64,000 nt of DNA from Actinomyces oris (GTDB taxonomy: Bacteria > Actinomycetota > Actinomycetes > Actinomycetales > Actinomycetaceae). The DNA lies in contig NZ_MSKL01000008.1 of the NCBI RefSeq assembly GCF_001937665.1, positions 114,537-178,536 of the forward strand. The letters are read 5' to 3'. The notes beneath the pieces were generated by a model. It saw nothing but the letters and a program-made list of their open reading frames with translations. It did no database searches and was not told the origin of the DNA. The position numbers and the translations under genes were made by a program. This document shows positions 8,764 to 17,672 of the stretch, piece after piece; the first letter of the stretch is position 1, and the number at the start of each line of letters is the position of its first letter.

Positions 8764-9255
8764 TCAGCCCGGAGGTCCGAGCAGCGGACCGAGGTAGACC
8801 CACATGCCGGGCAGGTTGCGCACGAATGCGAAGACAACCAGCGCTGCCCCAAGAAGAATGCCCTCCCCGCCGGTGACGAGCGGCCGTCGCCGGCCTCGGG
8901 CAGATACGAACAACCAGCGCACCACCAGAAGAACCGCCAGCGCCTCCAGCACGAGCGCAAAGGGGTTGTAGCCCATGGCTGCCCACAGGTCGCCGTGAAT
9001 GAGCTCCCGAGTCGCCCTGGTGCCTCCACACAGAGGGCACCACAGCCCCGTGACACGGTGAAACGGGCAGAGGTCGGGAAGCCCCGGGGAGCTGCGGGGC
9101 AGAGTCAGTGCGCGCAACACGATGAGGCCGCCCGGCAAGGTGGGGAGAGCCATCAGAAGGCCCAGTCCTATCTGCCTTCCGAGTCTCGAGCTCCCACCGG
9201 AGCAGTGGTTCGTCTTCGATACATTCTCACAGCAGCCTTCAGACCTAGAGATCAT
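8764..9255 (-). CDS. DUF2752 family membrane protein
   Basis: 163 residues. The family signature FHRVTGLWCPLCGGTRATREL, with its paired cysteines, is followed by a hydrophobic helix around GYNPFALVLEALAVLLVV and another near the C-terminus. The first 45 residues include a further membrane helix. The function of the family is unknown. The ATG at 9255 overlaps the stop of the upstream DUF4190-like gene by 11 bases, which suggests an operon with it and hisI. No better start is available before residue 35. Confidence 0.8.
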   Translation of the reverse strand: MISRSEGCCENVSKTNHCSGGSSRLGRQIGLGLLMALPTLPGGLIVLRALTLPRSSPGLPDLCPFHRVTGLWCPLCGGTRATRELIHGDLWAAMGYNPFALVLEALAVLLVVRWLFVSARGRRRPLVTGGEGILLGAALVVFAFVRNLPGMWVYLGPLLGPPG

Positions 9256-9850
9256 TGAAAATCACCATCACGAACAGCATGAAGAAGCAGGCACTGATAA
9301 CAGAGCCTATAGCCCCCATCACCACTCCGGCAATCGAAAGTCCCTTATTGGAGGCACGCCCCTCATCGGCCGCGCGCATCCCGTTAATCCCCACGATGAT
9401 CGCCGGCACACCCGGGACAGCGCCTAGATACAAACAGTTCATGAAGATACTCGCAATACCGAGCCCGAGCGCCCATCCACCCAGGGTGTTGGCCTCATGC
9501 CGACGCGGATCGTAGAACGCCCCCCAGGACGCACCCGGACCATATGGCGGGTACGGTCCATAAGGAGCGGACGGATATGACGGATAGGGGTACTGCTGAT
9601 GGTAGGGCGGACCGTAAACCTGACTATCAGGCTGCCGGCCAGCCTCTGGATAAGGGGCCATCTGATTTCCCGACACCGCCGGGAAGGGGTACGACTGCCC
9701 ACCGGGGTAATCAGTACTGTAGTAGCCGCCCGGAGCCGAAGACGCACCGGAATCGACATGGGAGGCCATGTGAGATCCGGCAAAGTAGGGTTGAGAACCG
9801 GCAGTTCCTTGACGATAAGGATCCGCTTGGTACGGATTCAAGTCACTCAT
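9245..9850 (-). CDS. DUF4190-like membrane protein with Pro/Tyr/Gly-rich N-terminus
   Basis: 201 residues. Residues 1-115 are a disordered Tyr-Pro-Gly-rich region (repeats such as YPSYPSAPYGPYPPYG). Two membrane helices follow, around LGGWALGLGIASIFMNC and LSIAGVVMGAIGSVISAC, with the DUF4190-type GINGMRAADEGRASNKG linker between them. Such proteins are common small actinobacterial membrane proteins of unknown role. GAGGAAT sits in front of the ATG. Confidence 0.8.
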   Translation of the reverse strand: MSDLNPYQADPYRQGTAGSQPYFAGSHMASHVDSGASSAPGGYYSTDYPGGQSYPFPAVSGNQMAPYPEAGRQPDSQVYGPPYHQQYPYPSYPSAPYGPYPPYGPGASWGAFYDPRRHEANTLGGWALGLGIASIFMNCLYLGAVPGVPAIIVGINGMRAADEGRASNKGLSIAGVVMGAIGSVISACFFMLFVMVIFNDL

Positions 9851-9901
9851 TATTCCTCCCCGAGGATGAAGTGCTGCACGTAGCCTACATGAGTAGGCAT
9901 A

Positions 9902-10156
9902 TCACTCCCCAGGGATGACTTCGCATCTCCATGGGGACAACGCCCCACCAGCCTCGATGCTCATGACCCTCCATGGCCTTCGCGCCACCACGCGAGCAGC
10001 TGATATTGCTATGACGTAAATGATTCCGGAGTGGAGAACACCGGCATCCGCCAGATCAAGGGCACATCCCTTCAGGCAGTTCTTCTCGCCGCCCGGATGC
10101 CTCCAAGGATTCCCGCCACGTGAGTGGCTGGGCTCGTTGTCATAGTCGTGGCTCAC
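9902..10156 (-). CDS. possible small protein or decayed membrane-protein gene
   Basis: An 84-residue reading frame starting at GTG 10156 with GGAGAG just upstream, in the 400-base gap between hisF and the DUF4190-like gene and on the same strand. The N-terminus is polar (NPWRHPGGEKNCLKGCALDL) and resembles in style the Gly/Cys-rich front of small actinobacterial membrane proteins. The rest has only one weak hydrophobic stretch (SGIIYVIAIS) and ends in an unconvincing Arg/Trp-rich segment. It may be real, or a remnant whose membrane part was lost by frameshift. I do not recognise it. Confidence 0.35.
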   Translation of the reverse strand: MSHDYDNEPSHSRGGNPWRHPGGEKNCLKGCALDLADAGVLHSGIIYVIAISAARVVARRPWRVMSIEAGGALSPWRCEVIPGE

Positions 10157-10258
10157 GAGCTCTCCTCGGACTTGGCCACATGGGCGGTCACCAGGACATC
10201 AGGTGGTGCCGCTACACCGGCTACACCGCCACCACCCCACAGTCAGTCTCCCATCTTT

Positions 10259-11029
10259 TCAACGCACCGGATGGTGCGCGTCTCGCAGAGCATTCTTGGC
10301 CTCGGCGATGGTCATGACTCCGTAGTGGAACACTGAGGCTGCCAGAACGGCGTCAGCACCATGGTTGGCCGCGGTGACGAAGTCCTGCGGGCATCCGGCG
10401 CCACCGGAGGCGATGAGCGGCACCCGGAGCCGTCGACGAACGGCGTCGATCATCTCGGTGTCGAATCCTTGGGTGACCCCATCTGCGTCCATGGAGTTCA
10501 GGAGGATCTCCCCGGCGCCGAGCTCGGCACCGCGAACCGCCCAGGCGACGGCGTCGATCCCGGTGGAGGTCCGCCCTCCGTGAGTGGTGACCTCAAAGCC
10601 AGAGGCCGTGGAGACACCGGAAGGACACCGACGCGCATCCACTGACAGGACGACCACCTGGTTGCCGAAACGCTGCGCCACCTCCGTCAACAGCTCGGGA
10701 CGGTTGATGGCCGCGGTGTTGATGCCGACTTTGTCCGCCCCCGCCCGCAGCAGCTGATCCACATCGTCGACTGAACGTACTCCACCACCGACAGTCAGCG
10801 GAACGAACACCTGCTCGGCAGTACGGCAGACCACGTCCAGCATGGTGGAACGTCCCTCATGCGAGGCCGAGACGTCTAAGAAGGTGATCTCATCAGCCCC
10901 CTGAGCGCCGTAGCGGGAGGCCAGCTCCACGGGGTCTCCGGCTTCCTTGAGGCCCTGGAAGTTGACGCCTTTGACGACACGACCGTCCTTGACGTCCAGG
11001 CAGGGAATGATGCGAATGGCAACGCTCAT
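10259..11029 (-). CDS. hisF: imidazole glycerol phosphate synthase, cyclase subunit
   Basis: 256 residues, full length. Starts [20 protein letters not shown] (catalytic Asp in CLDVKDG), followed by [24 protein letters not shown], the second Asp in VVLSVDARR, and the phosphate-binding IASGGAG segment near the C-terminus. It forms IGP and AICAR from PRFAR with ammonia from HisH. Its ATG overlaps the stop of the upstream FKBP-like gene by four bases (ATGA). hisH and hisA are not in the window. Confidence 0.96.
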   Translation of the reverse strand: MSVAIRIIPCLDVKDGRVVKGVNFQGLKEAGDPVELASRYGAQGADEITFLDVSASHEGRSTMLDVVCRTAEQVFVPLTVGGGVRSVDDVDQLLRAGADKVGINTAAINRPELLTEVAQRFGNQVVVLSVDARRCPSGVSTASGFEVTTHGGRTSTGIDAVAWAVRGAELGAGEILLNSMDADGVTQGFDTEMIDAVRRRLRVPLIASGGAGCPQDFVTAANHGADAVLAASVFHYGVMTIAEAKNALRDAHHPVR

Positions 11030-12588
11030 GATAGGTCCTTGGGTGTCGGGCCGGTGGAGGTCTGAGGTGTGGCGCTTGAAGCGCTACCCGCATGTCCCTC
11101 GGCCCCTCCGGGAGCCTGAGCAGGGTCTTTGGCGAGGACGTCAATCACCACGACGACGGGTTCCTTCCCCTGCGCCTGTTCCGCAGGCAGTGAGAGGACC
11201 ACCCGTGAGCCGACCGTGATATCAACCAGGTTCTGGGAGACTCCCACCAGCGCGTTGCTCATGTCGAGCTGCTTGGGCGGTTCCTGGTAACCGAAGGTCG
11301 ATTTCTCGAGGGGCTGGCCCGTGGCCCAGCTGACCATTGTGGTACGAGCGATGAGACGGTCCTGGGAACCGATCTGAGGGCCGGTGCCCTTGATGAGGAT
11401 TTCCGTGGATGCTCGAGTTGGTGCGGGAAGTCCGGCGCTGCTGACGGCGATGGAGCCGTCCTTTCCTTCACTGACGGAGGGGGTGCCGGCCGCCGGCTGC
11501 TTCTCCTCCCCCGTTGCCGTGGTGGGCAGGAGGTCGACGACGGTGATCTTCGTCGTCCTGGAGCCGTCCTCCTCATCGGCCGGTTCGCGAAGAACGACGC
11601 GGGTGCCTTCGCGCTGGCCGGAGACCGCCGCGTTGATGTATTCCCCCACGTCAGGACCGAGCATGCCCTGCCAGAGCTTGTACCCCTCTTCATTACCCGT
11701 CGTGTTGCGCCCGTCGAGACCGGAGAACTGCGAGACCTGCAGGATCACTGGCGTCCCTTCGGAGACCGCGCGCCCCTTCCCGGTCTCGACGACGTCGGTC
11801 AGTACCGAGCTGGGGGCTGACAGGGAGGCGTCGTCGTTCAAGGTGATGGAGGGAGCCGACCCCGATCCGACCCGTCCGTTGACCTTCAGCAGCTGGCTGA
11901 GGGGGGCGTTGCCGTCCAGCACGGTCGACTGGGCCGCGGTGCTGGTACCCGCTCCGTTCCTTCCGGAGACGAGCTTGTTGACGGCCAGCGGCACCAGGAT
12001 CATGGCAAGGACGACGACACCGATCAGGCCGACTGCCAGAGGTCCCCTGGGCATACGGCCCAGCGGGCCTCCCAGGGTCGTCCGTCGCCGCTGCGTCGGT
12101 TCTGGTTCCTGCGTCCCGGTGATCGCCTCATCCAGCGGGTGCCCGGGCTCATCAGCCGGATCGTGTCGATCAGCTCGCGCAGGCGGCATGGGCGCGCTGT
12201 GGAGATCATGGCTGCTGACCCGCGGTGCCGCTGACGCAGGCGCGCTGGCCACGGGTCGCCCGCGATGGGAGGAGTTCTGCGTGGGCACGGGCGCCCGGCC
12301 GGCTGCCTGCGGCTGCCACTGCGGCTGCGCCTCGGTATGAGGCGCCGGCGTGCCGGCTGGGTGGGCACTGGTGGACGGAGTACCGGCGGGTCGTGTCTGC
12401 GCAACAGGTTGGGAATGCGCCGGGAGGTCCTGGGTCAGTGCCTCCTGCTGGGCCTGCTGAGCACGTTCGAGGGCACGGCGCTGCCGCCGTGTCAGAGGCG
12501 TGCCCGCTCCGGGATCCGGGGAGGAGGTAGTACTCATGTTGCGTCTTCCGTCAATCGCCCTGCCAGTGCCGTGAGCCTCACCGTTCAC
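11026..12588 (-). CDS. membrane-anchored FKBP-like protein
   Basis: 520 residues from GTG 12588, which forms GTGA with the pafA stop; ATG 12537 is an alternative. Residues 1-185 are Pro/Gln/Ala-rich and probably cytoplasmic. One membrane helix ([20 protein letters not shown]) lies near 193-212. The outer part holds two degenerate FKBP-type peptidyl-prolyl isomerase folds: [20 protein letters not shown] (first) and [17 protein letters not shown] with [19 protein letters not shown] (second). Several active-site aromatic residues of classical FKBPs are not apparent, so a binding or scaffold role is possible. It is coupled to pafA upstream and hisF downstream. Confidence 0.75.
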   Translation of the reverse strand: MNGEAHGTGRAIDGRRNMSTTSSPDPGAGTPLTRRQRRALERAQQAQQEALTQDLPAHSQPVAQTRPAGTPSTSAHPAGTPAPHTEAQPQWQPQAAGRAPVPTQNSSHRGRPVASAPASAAPRVSSHDLHSAPMPPARADRHDPADEPGHPLDEAITGTQEPEPTQRRRTTLGGPLGRMPRGPLAVGLIGVVVLAMILVPLAVNKLVSGRNGAGTSTAAQSTVLDGNAPLSQLLKVNGRVGSGSAPSITLNDDASLSAPSSVLTDVVETGKGRAVSEGTPVILQVSQFSGLDGRNTTGNEEGYKLWQGMLGPDVGEYINAAVSGQREGTRVVLREPADEEDGSRTTKITVVDLLPTTATGEEKQPAAGTPSVSEGKDGSIAVSSAGLPAPTRASTEILIKGTGPQIGSQDRLIARTTMVSWATGQPLEKSTFGYQEPPKQLDMSNALVGVSQNLVDITVGSRVVLSLPAEQAQGKEPVVVVIDVLAKDPAQAPGGAEGHAGSASSATPQTSTGPTPKDLS

Positions 12589-14030
12589 ACCCCGATGGGA
12601 AGATCGGTTGCCGAACGCTCCATGCTCTCCAGGAGTGCATCGATGCGCTCGTCCACGGCGCAGAAGGGATCACTCAGGGTAACAGGTGAGCAGACTCCGT
12701 CGTCGAGTCGAATGCCCACCCAGTCGACACTCACGTCGCAGCGCAGATCCTCGGCCTTGGCGACGACCGCGCCACGCAGGCGTGCACGCGTTGTCGCGGG
12801 CGGGGTGTCCACCGCCCGGCGGCAGGTCTCATCGTCAACGAATCGGCGCAGGAGACCGGCGCTCTCCAGCCGTTGACGCAGTCCTTGGCCGGGAGAGACG
12901 TCGTGGTAGGCGAGGGCCAACCGGGTCGCCCGAGGGTCGGCCAGATCGGTGTTGTGCCGCCGGCAGTAGCGAGTCAGCAGCTGGTGCTTGACCGCCCAGT
13001 CCAGCTCCGTGTCCACGCGCTCGGGCTGCTGCAGGCGGAGGGCCTCGAGCCCCCGTTCCCACAGATCCAGTGCGGCTTCGTGGAGAGCAGTGATCTCGAT
13101 GTCTCGTGCAACATGATCGCGTAGACGCCCGAGGTGCTCGGCCTGCATCTCCAACGGTGTGATGGTCCGTCCGTCGGCTCGTTCCAGGAGCACGCCCGCA
13201 CTCATGTCATGGCAGGTGTCGCGGATGGCCTTCATGGGGTCGGCCAGGGCCAGGTCACCGAGGTCTCCCCCGTGCTCCAGGTAGTCCAAGAGCAGGTCCA
13301 TGGCTGCCACCTTGAGCAGGGTGGATCCCTGAGCGATATTGGAGTCCCCGACGATGACATGCATGCGCCGGTAGCGCTCGGCATCGGCATGCGGCTCGTC
13401 CCGGGTGTTGATCAGCGGCCTGGCTCGGGTCGTGGCCGAGGAGACGGCGTCCCGCATCTGGTCGGCCCGCTGGGAGAAGACGTAGCCCCTGAGCCCGTTG
13501 CCTGCGGGGCGCGTTTCCCCGTCCTCTGCGATGTGGCCGGCACCGACGAGGATCTGCCGGGTCACCAGGTGGGGTACGAGAGTACGGGCATCGTTCCAGA
13601 AGTCTCCACGACGGCGCACGAGATAGTTCTCGTGGCACCCGAAGCCGTTGCCCTCGGCATCGCGGTTGTTCTTCAGCAGATGGATCCGCCCGGGAACACC
13701 TGAGGCGGCCAGGCGGGCGTTGGCCTGCTCGGCGAGATCGGCCATGACGAGCTCGCCGGCGCGGTCCTGGGCGAGCACGTCCTCAAGGCGGTCGCACTCG
13801 GCGGTGGCGAACTCGGGGTGGGAGCCCACGTCCAGGTAGAGGCGAGCGCCCCCGCGAGTGAAGACGTTCGAGGAGCGCGAGCGCTGAACCACGGGTTCGA
13901 AGAGCTCACGAGCAGCGTGGTCGGCGTCCATGGGAGGGGGGCCGTCGGTGGCGGGGGCGCAGGTGATGCCGTACTCGGTCTCCACCCCGATGATGCGCCG
14001 AGCCACGGGACGTGAGCCGCTCATGCTCAT
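12585..14030 (-). CDS. pafA: Pup--protein ligase PafA
   Basis: 481 residues. A glutamine-synthetase-like fold: GVETEYGITC at the start with the metal-binding Glu, RLYLDVGSHPEFATAECD with the catalytic Asp, NNRDAEGNGFGCHENYLV, and INTRDEPHADAERYRRMHVIVGD. It activates the C-terminal Glu of Pup with ATP and joins it to lysines of target proteins. Its ATG overlaps the pup stop by four bases (ATGA). In mycobacteria prcB and prcA lie immediately after pup; here pafA takes that position. Confidence 0.96.
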   Translation of the reverse strand: MSMSGSRPVARRIIGVETEYGITCAPATDGPPPMDADHAARELFEPVVQRSRSSNVFTRGGARLYLDVGSHPEFATAECDRLEDVLAQDRAGELVMADLAEQANARLAASGVPGRIHLLKNNRDAEGNGFGCHENYLVRRRGDFWNDARTLVPHLVTRQILVGAGHIAEDGETRPAGNGLRGYVFSQRADQMRDAVSSATTRARPLINTRDEPHADAERYRRMHVIVGDSNIAQGSTLLKVAAMDLLLDYLEHGGDLGDLALADPMKAIRDTCHDMSAGVLLERADGRTITPLEMQAEHLGRLRDHVARDIEITALHEAALDLWERGLEALRLQQPERVDTELDWAVKHQLLTRYCRRHNTDLADPRATRLALAYHDVSPGQGLRQRLESAGLLRRFVDDETCRRAVDTPPATTRARLRGAVVAKAEDLRCDVSVDWVGIRLDDGVCSPVTLSDPFCAVDERIDALLESMERSATDLPIGV

Positions 14031-14245
14031 TGGCCGCCCTTCTGGACGAAGCCCTGGACGAAGGCTACGGCGTTGGTCTCAATGACCGAGTCGATCTCAT
14101 CGAGGATGCTGTCAACGTCACTGACCTGTGTGGTCGACGAGGTCTGCTTCCCGGCACTGATCTGCTCGTCAGTGTCCGCGCCAGTGGTCTCGACGCCGGC
14201 GCGACGGACCTGTCCGTGGGACTGACTGGCGTGCTGCGGCGTCAT
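14027..14245 (-). CDS. pup: prokaryotic ubiquitin-like protein Pup
   Basis: 72 residues from ATG 14245. Ends in GGQ, so the last residue is Gln and must be deamidated to Glu by Dop before ligation. The C-terminal half has the conserved helix region DVDSILDEIDSVIETNAVAFVQGF; the N-terminal half is disordered and Gln/Ser/Thr-rich. It lies between dop (59 bp gap) and pafA (ATGA overlap). A GAGCAAC stretch gives only a weak ribosome site. Confidence 0.96.
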   Translation of the reverse strand: MTPQHASQSHGQVRRAGVETTGADTDEQISAGKQTSSTTQVSDVDSILDEIDSVIETNAVAFVQGFVQKGGQ

Positions 14246-14304
14246 GTGTTGCTCCTTCACTCGTCTTCTCGAGCAGCGCACCGTTGGTGAGCGCACTGTG
14301 AGAG

Positions 14305-15984
14305 TCAGTGTCTCTCAGGTGCCGCCCGGCGACCAATTTCCTCCAGGATGGTCGCCGTCTCATCGGAGCCGACGACCACGTCGTCGGGCAGGCTCAGACG
14401 CGCCAGCTCGGGGGCGCCTGGGACGTCGAGGAGGAGGCAGGTCCAGGAAGCGCCCACGATCTGCGGGTAACGGCGAATGGCGGTTCCACGGACGGCAGCA
14501 CGCGTGCCCTCGGGAGGCTCGTCGGCCGCGCGCTGGATCTCCGCATCGGTGACCAGCCGATGGATCCTGCCGGCGGCGTCGAGCTTGTCGACGACGGAGC
14601 GTCCCGGGCGCAGATCGGCCCACTGGATGTCGAGTGCGGCCAGACGGGGGTCGTCCCACCCGGTTCCCGACCGGCGTCGCAGTCCCTCACAGAGCTCGTA
14701 CTTGGCGACCCACTCCAGCATCTGTGCAGCCGGACCGGATCCGTCGTGGCGCCACTGCTCGAGGGCGTCAAGGGCCTGCCGCCACAGAGTCAGCGCACGC
14801 CGGGCCTGGGCGTCTTCGGAACGTGTGACGGCCGGGCTGACGGCGTCGAGAAAGGCGCGTTGAATCGCCAGGGCGGTCATGGCCCCGCCCTGTGTGCGCA
14901 CTTCATGGGAGAGGGTGGGATCGTGGGAGAGGGCCCAGTGCTCCTCGACGGGGTCGCCGGTGACGGCCAGGGCGCTGAGGCGAGTCAGAGCCTCCTTGAA
15001 TCGGCCGGAGCCCGCGGCGTACGCCTGCTCCAGGAACCACAGAAGCAGGTCGGTGGTGGCGACCTTGAGGTAGATGGGAACGTCGAAGCGGTTGGCGTCG
15101 CCATTGATGACGTGGAGGCGGCGCCAGCGGGCATTGTCGGCGTGCGGTTCGTCGCGGGTATTGATGATGGGGCGGTTAAATGTAGTCTGCAGGCCGATCT
15201 CGGACTCGACGTAGTCGGCGCGCTGGCTGATCTGGAATCCGGGACGCTCACTGCGCTGTCCGATCCCGACCCGGCCGGCGCCGACGATGACGGGCCTGGT
15301 GATGAGGAAGGGGGTGAGGACCGCGGCCAGCTCTTCGAAGGGCACATCGCGCCGCACGAGGTAGTTCTCATGGGCACCGTAGGCCGCGCCCTTGCCGTCC
15401 ACGTTGTTCTTGTACAGGACGATCTCCGCCGGCGCCCCGGCCCCATTGTCCCCGTTGTCCAGGACCGTCATGGCGCGCCGGGCGACCACCTCACCGGCGC
15501 GGTCCCAGACCAGGGCGTCGCGGGGGTTGAGGACCTCGGGTGAGGAGTACTCGGGGTGGGCGTGGTCCACGTAGAAGCGTGCGCCATTGACCAGAACCGC
15601 CGTCGTCGCCCGGGGCAGCGCCGCCTCGGCGGCACTGGGGCGGGCGCGTGAGCCCCAGGGTGCCGGCGGAGGATCCGCCGGCACCCCGGCGGCCGCCGGT
15701 GGTGCGTCACCCGACGGCGCCGGGCGAGCGGGGTCGTCGGTGAGCTGGCTGGGGTGGGCGGCGGAGCGCCGGAGCCTGCCGCCACGCAGATCTGCCAGTG
15801 GATCCTCCCCCTCGTAGTCCCACCGCGCCGTGGGCACACCGGCGCCGGTGCAGTAGGCCTCCACCACCATGGTGGACAGGACCACGGGATTGGCGTAGGA
15901 GTCGCCCGGGTGCAGAACCCCGAACTCGGTCTCCAGGCCGACGGGACGCGTCACCGGACCGGGCTGAAAGCCGACGTCGTTCAT
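14305..15984 (-). CDS. dop: Pup deamidase/depupylase Dop with enlarged loop
   Basis: 559 residues from ATG 15984, which has AAGGAGGG upstream and forms ATGA with the ARC stop. Dop signatures: GLETEFGV at 16-23, VNGARFYVDHAHPEYS with the catalytic Asp near 140, YKNNVDGKGAAYGAHENYLV, and INTRDEPHADNARWRRLHVINGD. It deamidates Pup-Gln to Pup-Glu and removes Pup from substrates. The segment between LADLRGGRLRRS and VNGARFYVD (about 67-130) corresponds to the Dop-loop near the active site. It is Ala/Pro-rich and roughly 45 residues longer than I recall for mycobacterial Dop, which explains the extra length. Confidence 0.95.
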   Translation of the reverse strand: MNDVGFQPGPVTRPVGLETEFGVLHPGDSYANPVVLSTMVVEAYCTGAGVPTARWDYEGEDPLADLRGGRLRRSAAHPSQLTDDPARPAPSGDAPPAAAGVPADPPPAPWGSRARPSAAEAALPRATTAVLVNGARFYVDHAHPEYSSPEVLNPRDALVWDRAGEVVARRAMTVLDNGDNGAGAPAEIVLYKNNVDGKGAAYGAHENYLVRRDVPFEELAAVLTPFLITRPVIVGAGRVGIGQRSERPGFQISQRADYVESEIGLQTTFNRPIINTRDEPHADNARWRRLHVINGDANRFDVPIYLKVATTDLLLWFLEQAYAAGSGRFKEALTRLSALAVTGDPVEEHWALSHDPTLSHEVRTQGGAMTALAIQRAFLDAVSPAVTRSEDAQARRALTLWRQALDALEQWRHDGSGPAAQMLEWVAKYELCEGLRRRSGTGWDDPRLAALDIQWADLRPGRSVVDKLDAAGRIHRLVTDAEIQRAADEPPEGTRAAVRGTAIRRYPQIVGASWTCLLLDVPGAPELARLSLPDDVVVGSDETATILEEIGRRAAPERH

Positions 15985-17672
15985 GTGCCCTCCTTGCCGA
16001 GCCTGCGCACACTGCGGATCTGCGAGGTACGGGCGCCGATGAGCCGAGCCCACCCCTCAGGTGTGGTGGCGCCGGTGATCTCCTCGTTCTGCCGTGCCTC
16101 GGTCTCAACGGCCGAGCGGAGCCTGGCTGCGCTCAGCCCGCCCTCTCCCCCGGCGAGCTCATCCTTGATCGAGGCGGTCTTGGCGCGAGAGACGATGGCG
16201 GCCAGCATGGCGCCACTGGTCAGGTCGGCCAGGTGAAGGACACGAGTGGAGGTACCACTGGCTGCGTGGGCCTCGGTGATCTCCAGGACGGCAGTGGCCT
16301 CGTTGCGGGCGTAGAGGGCCTCGATGACGACTCGGCGCAAGGAGGCGGCGGTGGCCTCGCGGTCTCCCCCGTGAGCCGCGAGCTCTCCCGGAGCCAGGGG
16401 CAGGTCGGCAGTGAGGTGACGGGCGAGGATCTCCTCGGCACCGGCCGCATCGGGCCGGTTGATACGGATCTTCACGTCCAGGCGCCCGGGGCGCAGAATG
16501 GCGGGATCGATCATGTCCTCACGGTTGGAGGCACCGATGATGACGACGTTGCGCAGAGACTCCACGCCGTCGATCTCCGCCAGGACCTGGGGCACGATCA
16601 TGGTCTCGACGTCGGAGGACACGCCGGTGCCGCGTGTGCGGAAGAGGGCCTCCATCTCATCGAAGAAGATGACCACCGGCCGGTCCTCGGCAGCGGCCTT
16701 GCGGGCCTGGTCGAAGATGGCGCGGATCTGCCGCTCGGTCTCACCGACGAACTTGCTCAGCAGCTCGGGGCCCTTGATGTTGAGGAACGCGGGCGGGCGC
16801 CCTGTGACGCCGGAGGCGTTGGGCGAACCGGCCAGTGAGGTGGCCACGGCCTTGGCGATGAGGGTCTTGCCGCATCCGGGTGGGCCGTAGAGCAGCAGCC
16901 CCTTGGGGGCGCGCAGGCCGTAGGCATGGAAGAGCTCGGGGTGGGTGAAGGGCAGCTCGAGGGCATCGCGGATCTGCTCGATCTGCGGTCCCAGGCCCCC
17001 GATGTCCGTCCAGGAGACATCAGGTGTCTCAGCAACGACGAGCTGCTCGACGCTGGTGCGCTCGATGAGAGTCGTGGCGACATCGGCGCGCAGATCGGCG
17101 GCCAGGGTGTCACCGGGCTTGAGCCCCTCACCGACCCCGGCGATACGGCGAAGAGCCGAGGACAGGGTGAGGATCCGGGTGCCTCCTGCGCCGGTGGTCA
17201 CCAGCACGCGGGCATCGTCAAGAGTCTCCTCGAGGGTGACGGCCTCACCGGTCCGGGGCTCAGGAAGAGCGGCGACGACGAGCATCTGGTCGTTGACCGC
17301 CACGAGCCGCCCGACCTGCAGCTCGGTGTCATCGATGCCGGGGTGGACGTGCAGGAGCATCTGACGGCCCGACAGGCTCACGGCGACCTCGCGGGCCTGG
17401 GTGGCATCTGCAGCGTCTGCAGCCTCCCTCGTGCCGGGAAGACCGGTGAGCAGTCCCAGGGTGACCGGAGGGTGGGTGACGGCGTCGAGCTGCTGACCGA
17501 GCTCGGTGATGCGCTCGCGGGCGGTGCCCAGCGCCGCGACGAGACGCTCGTTCTTGGCCGCCAGGCTGACGGCCTGAGCGCGGGCCTCACGCAGCTGGTG
17601 ACTGGTGAAGTCCTTGGCCGGCATCCCCAGTGGCTGAGCCTTGCCGGCGCCGGCCGTGGACGTCTCAGGCAT
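15981..17672 (-). CDS. arc: ARC/Mpa-type AAA ATPase lacking the proteasome-docking tail
   Basis: 563 residues from ATG 17672 (frame stays open further upstream). Coiled coil near 20-55 (ARAQAVSLAAKNERLVAAL), which in Mpa captures Pup; two OB-like domains; AAA domain with Walker A GPPGCGKTLIAKA near 265, Walker B VVIFFDEMEAL near 330 and the second region of homology around LRPGRLDVKIRI. Mpa/ARC unfolds pupylated proteins. The C-terminus is RSVRRLGKEGT and lacks the GQYL-type ending with penultimate Tyr that opens the 20S proteasome. The start overlaps the trmI stop by eight bases. Confidence 0.94.
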   Translation of the reverse strand: MPETSTAGAGKAQPLGMPAKDFTSHQLREARAQAVSLAAKNERLVAALGTARERITELGQQLDAVTHPPVTLGLLTGLPGTREAADAADATQAREVAVSLSGRQMLLHVHPGIDDTELQVGRLVAVNDQMLVVAALPEPRTGEAVTLEETLDDARVLVTTGAGGTRILTLSSALRRIAGVGEGLKPGDTLAADLRADVATTLIERTSVEQLVVAETPDVSWTDIGGLGPQIEQIRDALELPFTHPELFHAYGLRAPKGLLLYGPPGCGKTLIAKAVATSLAGSPNASGVTGRPPAFLNIKGPELLSKFVGETERQIRAIFDQARKAAAEDRPVVIFFDEMEALFRTRGTGVSSDVETMIVPQVLAEIDGVESLRNVVIIGASNREDMIDPAILRPGRLDVKIRINRPDAAGAEEILARHLTADLPLAPGELAAHGGDREATAASLRRVVIEALYARNEATAVLEITEAHAASGTSTRVLHLADLTSGAMLAAIVSRAKTASIKDELAGGEGGLSAARLRSAVETEARQNEEITGATTPEGWARLIGARTSQIRSVRRLGKEGT

